DNA from: Bacillota bacterium
Lineage (GTDB): Bacteria; Bacillota_A; Clostridia; Lachnospirales; Lachnospiraceae
Assembly (NCBI GenBank): GCA_023443925.1
Contig: JAEZSL010000274.1
Location: 1 to 5,843 of the forward strand
DNA: 5,843 nucleotides
Direction: 5' to 3'
This document shows, piece by piece, positions 1-5,166 of the stretch (its first letter is position 1; each line of letters starts with the position of its first letter). Under the pieces are notes generated by a model. That model had not been told where the DNA came from, did not search any database, and saw only the letters and a list, made by a program, of their open reading frames with translations. Both the position numbers and the translations under genes were made by a program.

Positions 1-726
1 CTTAACTTTGTCCGTGTTAATGCCCAACAGAGATTTTATGATAAATTAGCTGGTGTTTCCGAACCGGAAGCCAAGAGAAAGATTATCGGTGAAGAATTCA
101 TCCGCGTTTTCGAAGAAGAAGCAAAGATAATCGGTACGGTGGATTACCTGGTTCAGGGAACCATCTATCCGGATGTTATTGAGAGCGGCCTTGGTAAATC
201 CGCAGTCATCAAGAGTCATCATAACGTAGGCGGGCTGCCTGATTATGTGGATTTTAAAGAGATTATTGAACCTCTTCGTGATCTGTTTAAGGATGAAGTA
301 AGAAAAGCCGGCTTAGAACTTGGCATCCCGGAAAAACTGGTATTCAGACAGCCTTTCCCCGGACCTGGCCTTGCCATCCGGATTATCGGCGATATAACGG
401 AAGAAAAGGTAAAAATCCTCCAGGATGCAGATGCCATCTACCGCGAAGAAATCGCCAATGCAGGCCTGGACAGACAAATTGGCCAGTACTTTGCAGCCCT
501 TACCAACATGCGCTCCGTAGGTGTTATGGGGGATGAAAGAACCTATGACTATGCAGTGGCTTTAAGAGCGGTTACTACAACCGACTTTATGACAGCAGAA
601 GCAGCAGAACTGCCATGGGAAGTAATTGGCAAAGTATCTTCCAGAATTGTAAATGAAGTAAAGCATATAAATCGAGTACTCTATGATTGTACGGGTAAGC
701 CACCGGCTACGATAGAGTTTGAATAA
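1..726 (+). CDS. guaA: GMP synthase (glutamine-hydrolysing), C-terminal half, 5' end outside window
   Basis: This cytoplasmic enzyme makes GMP from XMP, ATP and glutamine in the last step of guanine nucleotide synthesis. The frame is open from base 1, so the 241 residues seen are roughly the last half of a protein usually a little over 500 residues long. The N-terminal glutamine amidotransferase domain and the start of the ATP pyrophosphatase domain lie outside the window. Family hallmarks are clear: [12 protein letters not shown] (fragment residues 52-63), [10 protein letters not shown] (71-80), the dimerisation-domain block [14 protein letters not shown] (115-128), [13 protein letters not shown] further on, and the typical ending KPPATIEFE before TAA. 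No frameshift or internal stop is seen. It is followed after 9 bases by a strong terminator, so it ends its transcription unit. The 3' end of guaA is known in several bacteria as an integration site for genomic islands, which fits the broken genes downstream. Confidence 0.97.
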   Translation, partial: LNFVRVNAQQRFYDKLAGVSEPEAKRKIIGEEFIRVFEEEAKIIGTVDYLVQGTIYPDVIESGLGKSAVIKSHHNVGGLPDYVDFKEIIEPLRDLFKDEVRKAGLELGIPEKLVFRQPFPGPGLAIRIIGDITEEKVKILQDADAIYREEIANAGLDRQIGQYFAALTNMRSVGVMGDERTYDYAVALRAVTTTDFMTAEAAELPWEVIGKVSSRIVNEVKHINRVLYDCTGKPPATIEFE

Positions 727-735
727 ATATGAAGA

Positions 736-780
736 AACGCTACAGCTCAGAAAAATCAAGGGTTGTAGCGTTATTTTTTT
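736..780 (+). terminator. Rho-independent terminator of guaA
   Basis: A 13-bp stem pairs 736-748 with 760-772 around an 11-base loop. It has two G-U wobbles, and the outer nine pairs (AACGCTACA with TGTAGCGTT) are perfect. A run of seven T follows at 774-780. It starts 9 bases after the guaA stop codon. Confidence 0.92.
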
Positions 781-899
781 GGTGTGATTCTAGTTTGATT
801 CTATTATTAATTAAGTGGTAATTCGAAATCATCTGAACTTTCCGGTATAATTGTTAAAAGTCCTTTAAGAAAGAGACTTCTTGTGACATCATTAGCAGT

Positions 900-1211
900 T
901 TGCTTGGAGAATGTGATCACAGTGCTGATTCAGGAAAATTTGTGGAGTTTTTACTGAATACAGTTTATGATGCATTAAGCGAAATAGCAGATACCGAACA
1001 AGTTGAGAGGTTACTAAATGTTATGGGAGATAAAGAATACTCAACAAGGGAAATGATGGAGCTATTAGGATTAAAACACAGACCATCATTTAGGGATAAT
1101 TATTTATTGCAAGCATTGAAACTGGGATATATTAAAATGACAATACCGGATAAGCCAAATAGTAGTAGGCAGAAATATAGAAAAGTGGAACATGTAATTA
1201 AAAAAACCTGA
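900..1211 (+). pseudogene. Fic-family protein, C-terminal remnant lacking the catalytic core
   Basis: The translation matches the tail of bacterial Fic (AMP-transferase) proteins, enzymes that usually transfer AMP onto target proteins. Residues LGECDHSADSGKFVEFLL look like the last helices of the Fic fold. The part containing YSTREMMELLGLKHRPSFR and then MTIPDKPNSSRQKYR looks like the winged-helix domain often attached to the C-terminus. The catalytic loop HxFxDGNGR, which lies upstream of this part, is absent, and only about 100 of the usual 300 or more residues remain. Homology starts abruptly near base 903. The same frame upstream is unrelated and reaches a stop at 855-857. The TTG at 900 has no ribosome binding site and is probably not a real start. 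The fragment cannot be active as an AMP-transferase. It is most likely left over from a deletion or recombination downstream of guaA. The family is fairly sure; expression is doubtful. Confidence 0.8.
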
Positions 1212-1442
1212 AATTGTGTTGTAAATTATATTACTAGTATGGATTTCTGGACAGTACAATGTGATAAAATAGAAATGGATATAGATGCTACAAATAAAAG
1301 GGAAATAGAAAAAATGAGCTACTAACCACAACATCCTTTTTCGGTGTGTACTTGATATACGGCTGCGCCTACGTTTCTCCTACGATAAAATAAGATATTC
1401 CTTGATGTTACACATGAATTGAAGAATTAAATATATAAAAGA
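1212..1442. other. AT-rich stretch with no convincing gene
   Basis: Between the Fic remnant and the ars terminator I see no gene I can support. A 28-codon plus-strand ORF from ATG 1239 to TAA 1323-1325 is open in the same frame as the Fic tail. It has a charged, protein-like composition (for example KIEMDIDATNKREIEKM) but no ribosome binding site and no family I recognise. A GC-richer patch around 1360-1385 contains CCTACG twice, 11 bases apart. The whole stretch reads like degraded accessory DNA. Confidence 0.5.
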
Positions 1443-1500
1443 AGATGAGAGGGATTTATATCATGGATTTAGTAATTTATGAAATAAATCCCTCTCATTT
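1443..1500 (-). terminator. Long hairpin, probable terminator of the ars operon
   Basis: Bases 1445-1459 and 1484-1498 form a perfect 15-bp inverted repeat. One more A-T pair (1443/1500) lies outside a G-U. The 24-base loop can pair further (TCAT at 1461-1464 with ATGA at 1479-1482), so nearly the whole segment folds. Read on the minus strand it lies 41 bases past the arsC stop and is followed by a T-rich but interrupted tail (CTTCTTTTATATATTT). That suits termination of the minus-strand ars transcript. The plus-strand side has no T run. The stem is longer than needed for a terminator, so a small inverted-repeat element is an alternative. Confidence 0.65.
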
Positions 1501-1539
1501 ATGCGAATTATGCTCATGCAGATAAAGTCTTAATGCATA

Positions 1540-1953
1540 TTAAAAAGTATGAATCCTTTCTATAAGCGATAATATGTTATCTTCAATCTGATTTATGACT
1601 GTAATAAATTCATCATCGCCTTTGCCCGTGGGGTCATCAAGGGCCCAATCCTCTCGGTACTTGCAGGGTAAAAAAGGACACTGAACATTGCAGCCCATTG
1701 TAATGACGATATCAACCGGTGGAATTTCAGAAAGCAGTTTGGAACGCTGTGTCTGCTCCATGTCAACGCCATAAAGCTGTTTCATTAGTCGAACAGCATC
1801 CTGATTGATCTGAGGTTTTGATTCTGTTCCGGCGGAATAGCTTTCAAATACATTGAGGGCAAGGAGCTTGCCGAGAGCTTCCGCAATCTGGCTGCGGCAA
1901 GAGTTGTGAACACAGATAAATGCTACTTTAGGTTTGTTTACTTCTTTATTCAT
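1540..1953 (-). CDS. arsC: Arsenate reductase, low-molecular-weight phosphatase-like family
   Basis: This cytoplasmic enzyme reduces arsenate to arsenite, the form that Acr3 exports. The 137 residues match the usual length. The anion-binding loop is CVHNSCRS at residues 14-21: catalytic Cys14, then Arg20 and Ser21 in the CX5RS pattern. The block MGCNVQCPFLPC supplies Cys88, Cys92 and Cys97 as candidates for the disulfide relay, and DDPTGK (106-111) holds the general-acid Asp before Pro. The related thioredoxin-coupled enzyme of Staphylococcus aureus uses Cys82 and Cys89, six residues apart; here the first two cysteines are only three residues apart, with an extra one beyond. The electron donor is therefore not certain. 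The start is secure: AGGAGGAGG (1960-1968) lies six bases before the ATG. It is the last gene of the operon, 102 bases after acr3, with no strong terminator in that gap and a hairpin beyond its own stop. Confidence 0.95.
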   Translation of the reverse strand: MNKEVNKPKVAFICVHNSCRSQIAEALGKLLALNVFESYSAGTESKPQINQDAVRLMKQLYGVDMEQTQRSKLLSEIPPVDIVITMGCNVQCPFLPCKYREDWALDDPTGKGDDEFITVINQIEDNILSLIERIHTF

Positions 1954-2055
1954 ATAAGACCTCCTCCTATAGCTTCAGTAGCTTATTAACTTTCATATCA
2001 GCTGCACTTCAGGCGATTAAAGCAAAATTCTTTTTCTTGCATTGCTCTAATTATG

Positions 2056-3108
2056 TTATTCATTTTGTGGGAACCAGCCTTTCGTCTTATTTACAAACTT
2101 TACAAGCATCAGCATAACCGGCACTTCGGTCAGCACGCCAACGGTACAGACCAGCACTACCGGAGAAGTCGGCCCGAAAAGTGCGATTGCAACAGCCACC
2201 GACAGTTCAAAAAAATCGGATGCACCAATGAGCGCGGCAGGAGCCGCAACGCTATGGGGCTGTTTGGTTACTTTGCACATCCAATAGGCAAAGGCAGCAG
2301 TGAGGACGTTTTGCAGTGTCAGCGGTACAGCTATTAAAAGAACGTGCAGGGGATTTTCCAGTATGGCATCCCCTTGAAAAGAAAAGATGATAATTAATGT
2401 CAATAGAAGTCCAACAGTTGTAACTTTATCAAATTTAGGGATAAACTTTTGTGTGAAGTATTCCTCGCCTTTGTTCTTCCTCATATAATACCGGGTAAGA
2501 AAACCACCCACGAGCGGAACGACAACAAATAAAACAATGGAAAGTGCAAGTGTATCCCAAGGCACAGTAATGTTTGTTACGCCTAATAGAAAGGATACAA
2601 TCGGAACAAAGGCAACGAGGATAATCAGATCGTTGACTGCCACCTGCACTAAGGTATGAGCAGGGTCGCCTTTGGTCAGATTGCTCCAAACAAATACCAT
2701 TGCAGTACAAGGGGCTGCCCCCAGCAAAACGGCTCCGGCAACATAGCTTTGTGCAAGCTCGGTCGGTATGAACGCTTTAAAAACAACGTAGAAAAAGAAG
2801 GAGGCAAGGCCAAACATGAGAAACGGCTTAATCAGCCAGCTTGTTCCGCTGGATATAAGAAGCCCCTGCGGATTGTTGCGTACATTTTTAATGGACTGAA
2901 AATCCACCTTCATCATCATAGGGTAAATCATCACCCAAATAAGTACGGCAATGGGAATTGATATTTGGGCATATTCAAAGCGGCTTAAAAATTCAGGAAT
3001 ACCCGGCAAAAACTTACTGATTAAAATTCCCGCCGCCATACAGATGAGTACCCAAATTGACAGGTATTTTTCAAAGAAGTCGATACCGGTATTTTTCTCA
3101 TTACTCAT
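2056..3108 (-). CDS. acr3: Arsenite efflux transporter, ACR3 family
   Basis: This inner-membrane carrier expels arsenite, and in some members antimonite, using the membrane potential. The 350-residue protein is mostly hydrophobic, with about ten predicted membrane helices, typical for Acr3 and unlike the larger ArsB family. The segment GAAPCTAMVFVWSNLTKGD carries the conserved family cysteine (Cys134 from the chosen start), essential in studied Acr3 proteins. Late acidic residues in membrane segments occur in SDFFEL (Glu301) and GVLTEVPVM (Glu328). GTG 3117, ATG 3114 and ATG 3108 share the frame. I chose 3108 because AAAGGATGT (3116-3124) then lies seven bases upstream, and MSNE is a natural N-terminus. 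The start overlaps the last codons of arsR by eight bases, so the two genes are probably translationally coupled. No arsA ATPase gene is nearby. Confidence 0.95.
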   Translation of the reverse strand: MSNEKNTGIDFFEKYLSIWVLICMAAGILISKFLPGIPEFLSRFEYAQISIPIAVLIWVMIYPMMMKVDFQSIKNVRNNPQGLLISSGTSWLIKPFLMFGLASFFFYVVFKAFIPTELAQSYVAGAVLLGAAPCTAMVFVWSNLTKGDPAHTLVQVAVNDLIILVAFVPIVSFLLGVTNITVPWDTLALSIVLFVVVPLVGGFLTRYYMRKNKGEEYFTQKFIPKFDKVTTVGLLLTLIIIFSFQGDAILENPLHVLLIAVPLTLQNVLTAAFAYWMCKVTKQPHSVAAPAALIGASDFFELSVAVAIALFGPTSPVVLVCTVGVLTEVPVMLMLVKFVNKTKGWFPQNE

Positions 3109-3436
3109 TGTCATCACATCCTTTACAGCAGCCTGTATCTTCTTTACAAATACAGTTTTCCTTGTCAGAGGTGATGGAGCAGAAAAACTGCTTTGTTTTG
3201 TTGATAGTTTCCTCGTCTAAAGAATAATACGTCCATTTGCCCTCGTTCCGGCCTTTGACAAGGCCACATTCACACAGGAGCTTCATGTGATGGGACAGCG
3301 TAGATTGGGACATTTCAAATTTCTCTAATATCATGCAGGCGCAAAGTTCCCCACAAGAGAGCATATCGACTATCATCACTCTTTTGGGATCGCCCATCGC
3401 CTTAAACACTTTTGTATATTCCAAATAGTTTTCCAT
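3101..3436 (-). CDS. arsR: ArsR/SmtB-family arsenic-responsive repressor
   Basis: This small winged-helix repressor keeps the ars operon off until trivalent arsenic or antimony binds its cysteines. The 111 residues include FKAMGDPKRVMIVDML (residues 11-26), the metalloid-binding motif ELCACMILE (30-38, Cys32 and Cys34, corresponding to ELCVC in classic ArsR), the DNA-recognition helix around SQSTLSHHMKLL (43-54), and the wing GRNEGKWTYYSL (62-73). Cys28, Cys55 and Cys57 lie nearby. The last 17 residues are unusual: five cysteines (95, 97, 103, 104, 107) in a CIC...CC..C pattern, which could bind further metalloid or be an optional tail. It is the first gene of the operon. GAGG at 3444-3447 precedes the ATG, and the mRNA leader is only about 29 bases. 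Its stop codon lies inside the start of acr3. It very probably regulates its own promoter through the repeat at 3460-3491. Confidence 0.96.
   Translation of the reverse strand: MENYLEYTKVFKAMGDPKRVMIVDMLSCGELCACMILEKFEMSQSTLSHHMKLLCECGLVKGRNEGKWTYYSLDEETINKTKQFFCSITSDKENCICKEDTGCCKGCDDNE
3116..3124 (-). promoter_or_regulatory. Ribosome binding site that sets the acr3 start
   Basis: On the minus strand this reads AAAGGATGT, one base off the ideal AAAGGAGGT. It lies inside the arsR coding region and is seven bases from ATG 3108. It is only one base from ATG 3114 and overlaps GTG 3117, so the third candidate start fits best. Confidence 0.6.
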
Positions 3437-3459
3437 ATTGACACCTCACATCTATATTA

Positions 3460-3491
3460 TTCGATATGAATATTATATGTATCAAATCGAA
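3460..3491. promoter_or_regulatory. Probable ArsR operator, inverted repeat
   Basis: TTCGATATGA (3460-3469) and TCAAATCGAA (3482-3491) are inverted copies with 9 of 10 positions matching, separated by 12 bases. The repeat is centred on the -10 box of the arsR promoter and covers the expected transcription start, so a bound ArsR dimer would block RNA polymerase. The TGA-N12-TCA core resembles operators known for the ArsR/SmtB family. Binding by this ArsR is inferred from position and symmetry. Confidence 0.8.
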
Positions 3492-3500
3492 AAGTGTCAA
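3472..3500 (-). promoter_or_regulatory. Consensus sigma-A promoter of the arsR-acr3-arsC operon
   Basis: On the minus strand, TTGACA (3495-3500) is followed by exactly 17 bases and then TATAAT (3472-3477), a perfect match to the housekeeping consensus. Transcription should start near 3465, about 29 bases before the arsR ATG. Such a strong promoter makes sense only under tight repression, which the overlapping inverted repeat would provide. Confidence 0.9.
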
Positions 3501-3659
3501 TATGAAATTGCCATAAGTATAAAAGATGCAGAACGAGAAGCTGATAAAAAAATGGAATATGTTTTCGAATTGGGATTGGATAATAAACAAAAGTATGCAA
3601 TCGACCAAGCTTTTACGGCTTATAATTATAGCAATGCCGAATATGGAAAAGCCGCATAG
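3477..3659 (+). pseudogene. Unidentified short ORF, probably a gene fragment
   Basis: From ATG 3477 the frame gives 60 residues ending in TAG. The middle and end look protein-like and charged (KDAEREADKKMEYVFELG, then QAFTAYNYSNAEYGKAA), suggesting an alpha-helical protein. I do not recognise the family. The reading frame overlaps the ars promoter and operator on the other strand and has no ribosome binding site. The original 5' end was therefore probably lost when the ars operon boundary formed. In-frame stops follow at once, and then the UPF0158 remnant in the same frame. It may be a truncated relative of small proteins carried on mobile elements, but this is a guess. Confidence 0.35.
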
Positions 3660-3665
3660 TAGTAA

Positions 3666-3802
3666 GACGGAAGAGGTGCATTTCGGAGGTTTAAGGATGA
3701 AGTTTATGAATTGTGCTTAGATATCGCGATGAGGCATACAGGAAGTTAGCTATAGAGTGGTGCGAAGAAAATGAAATTGAAATAATAAAGACAGATAAAT
3801 AA
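3666..3802 (+). pseudogene. UPF0158-family protein, frameshifted C-terminal remnant
   Basis: Two adjacent frames carry pieces of the UPF0158 C-terminus. The first frame gives GRGAFRRFKDEVYEL (within 3672-3716), matching the family signature GxGAFRRFKD. After a frame change near 3715-3722 the next frame gives YRDEAYRKLAIEWCEEN and a short tail ending at TAA 3800-3802, matching the conserved end of the family. The few residues normally lying between the two blocks, including a Trp-Tyr, are missing, so a small deletion is the likely cause. The N-terminal two thirds are absent. The family has no firmly established function. With no start codon or complete frame, this is a dead gene piece beside the ars operon. 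Confidence 0.72.
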
Positions 3803-3806
3803 TAGA

Positions 3807-3843
3807 AATGCCGGGACACCCAATTATGGGCGTTTCCGGCATT
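3807..3843 (-). terminator. Hairpin terminator between converging units
   Basis: AATGCCGG (3807-3814) pairs with CCGGCATT (3836-3843), and an inner CCC/GGG stem (3819-3821 with 3828-3830) extends the fold across an internal loop. On the minus strand it is 34 bases past the stop of the helix-turn-helix gene and is followed by a T-rich tail (TCTATTATTT). On the plus strand TTGGTTTTT follows, so it may work in both directions. Confidence 0.7.
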
Positions 3844-3877
3844 AATTGGTTTTTGGTGGAAAGCTGGATGTTTTTAG

Positions 3878-4912
3878 TTACCTGTAATTATTTATTTTTG
3901 CACTATAATAAATCCTGTTTCTTACGAAGGTGATTAAAAATAATAAAACTGCAATAAATCCACACGAGACAGCTACAATATAATTGACAATATTATCGTT
4001 AGATGTATTCAGATAATTCATCAAAAAAGAATTGATCCATAAACTTAAAAACACTCCAAATACTATAAATGAAGCAGAAAGTACGTAGATCTTATTTATC
4101 TTTGTATAGTTTAAAAGAAACACTGCCGCCCACAAACAGATAAGCGACATGCCCGTAATAGGGAGTGCAATGGGGAATACCCATCCCTTAACAGGACAGA
4201 GAAATTCAATTAACATAAGTAATGGCAGTATAGAAATACTCAGGCCCGCCAGGGATGCTGCCAACCTGTGCTTTCTTAATGTAAAAAACGGTGTTATAAT
4301 CATCCAGGCGGTTGCTTCACTTCCCAATACATATAAAGACCAGTTAAGTTTTCTGCTAATTGCATAGTTACATAACATACAGGTAAATAAGGCTAAAAGA
4401 AATGCAGAATTTATAGCTATAAATATAATTGATTTCACTTTAGTGATTTTATGCTTCTTTAATTCCTCTGAATATTCAATAATATCAAATACAATATCTT
4501 TGGATTTTGTATCTGCATCCGCAACAGAGCGGATAAAAGACTGGGATGCCTCACCGATGTCAGGATCTGAAAAACCTAATTTATTTTCCCCAAAAACCCC
4601 ATTCTCCGAACTGGGTTTCGCAAACGAATCCGAATGACGAATAACTTCGTTGCTTTTATCTGTGGCATCCTTCTTAGATTCCAGCATCGTTTTTTCGGCT
4701 TCCATTATGGAGCCATTTAACAGCTCACTGACGGTAATACCCAAGGCATTTGCCAATTCGGGAATAAGTGTAATTTCAGGATATCCAACACCTCGTTCCC
4801 ATTTAGACACTGCTTTGTCCGTTACCATTAAGATATCAGCCAGACCTTTTTGGGTTAAATTCTTTTCTTTTCGTATCTGCTTAATTAAATCTCCGATTTT
4901 TTGATTATCCAT
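3878..4912 (-). CDS. XRE-family helix-turn-helix protein with six predicted membrane segments
   Basis: The N-terminus is a standard Cro/C1-type DNA-binding domain (residues about 7-62), with LTQKGLADILMVTDKAVSKW containing the helix-turn-helix, followed by GYPEITLIPELANALGIT and SELLNG. Residues 63-158 are a polar, Ser/Asp/Glu-rich linker. A basic stretch, KKHKITKVK, comes just before the first membrane helix. About six hydrophobic segments follow, near 160-182, 192-212, 216-238, 244-268, 273-295 and 308-331. The protein (344 residues) is thus probably a regulator tethered to the cytoplasmic membrane, a layout common in Firmicutes but with poorly known targets and signals. The frame continues upstream to ATG 4954, but ATG 4912 is the better start: it has a strong GGAGGT six bases before it, and the family homology begins there. 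It is transcribed alone, with a candidate promoter near 5040-5067 and a hairpin past its end. Function is otherwise unknown. Confidence 0.88.
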   Translation of the reverse strand: MDNQKIGDLIKQIRKEKNLTQKGLADILMVTDKAVSKWERGVGYPEITLIPELANALGITVSELLNGSIMEAEKTMLESKKDATDKSNEVIRHSDSFAKPSSENGVFGENKLGFSDPDIGEASQSFIRSVADADTKSKDIVFDIIEYSEELKKHKITKVKSIIFIAINSAFLLALFTCMLCNYAISRKLNWSLYVLGSEATAWMIITPFFTLRKHRLAASLAGLSISILPLLMLIEFLCPVKGWVFPIALPITGMSLICLWAAVFLLNYTKINKIYVLSASFIVFGVFLSLWINSFLMNYLNTSNDNIVNYIVAVSCGFIAVLLFLITFVRNRIYYSAKINNYR

Positions 4913-4918
4913 AGTATA

Positions 4919-4924
4919 ACCTCC
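4919..4924 (-). promoter_or_regulatory. Ribosome binding site that sets the start of the XRE gene
   Basis: Minus-strand GGAGGT lies six bases before ATG 4912. The upstream in-frame ATG at 4954 has no comparable site, so the shorter protein is preferred. Confidence 0.8.
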
Positions 4925-5039
4925 ATCCATTTGATAAGTATGCCAAAACTGCATTGAGTGTGTTTTAAAAGAGTATAAAATCCCTGTATTTATACCGTGG
5001 GTTTTTATCCGCCACTTGACGATACTTTCATTTACCTAA

Positions 5040-5067
5040 ATTATAACAGGAAAGAATATTATTACAA
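5040..5067 (-). promoter_or_regulatory. Candidate promoter of the XRE/membrane protein gene
   Basis: On the minus strand, TTGTAA (5062-5067) is followed by 16 bases and a perfect TATAAT (5040-5045). Transcription would start near 5033, leaving a leader of about 120 bases. The -35 box is imperfect, and no clear operator repeat overlaps it. Confidence 0.5.
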
Positions 5068-5166
5068 TCGACGCTTAGGCTACAGCCTTGTTTTTCTTAA
5101 GTCAACATATCGTAGAACTCTTTGGATGGTTCTCCTGATACTAAGTTCTGCAATAAGATACAAAAT

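Noticed and set aside
1239..1325. 28-codon plus-strand ORF after the Fic remnant
   Set aside because: No ribosome binding site, no recognised family and too short to judge from composition alone; noted in the stretch description but not called as a gene.
1954..2055. Possible separate promoter or terminator between acr3 and arsC
   Set aside because: Only a weak six-pair hairpin (GCAAGA/TTTTGC) and no -35/-10 pair could be found; the gap is most simply read as transcribed operon spacer.
2053..3220. Several plus-strand and alternate-frame ORFs (2053-2337, 2435-2710, 2656-2961, 2951-3220)
   Set aside because: They lie entirely opposite or inside acr3 and arsR, lack ribosome binding sites and family features, and are shadows of strongly supported genes.
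4149..4904. Plus-strand ORFs opposite the XRE gene
   Set aside because: They mirror the helix-turn-helix and membrane coding sequence; no start signals and no recognisable protein features.
5068..5100. Small AGGCT/AGCCT hairpin followed by TTTTT on the plus strand
   Set aside because: The stem is five pairs with a two-base loop, too tight to form as drawn, and no plus-strand gene needs a terminator there.
5083..5166. Minus-strand frame open past the AraC stop, giving about 28 Arg/Leu-rich residues
   Set aside because: AraC-family proteins normally end shortly after the GISPKKY block, so the stop at 5167 is natural. The extra open frame is short, has no start and is probably chance.
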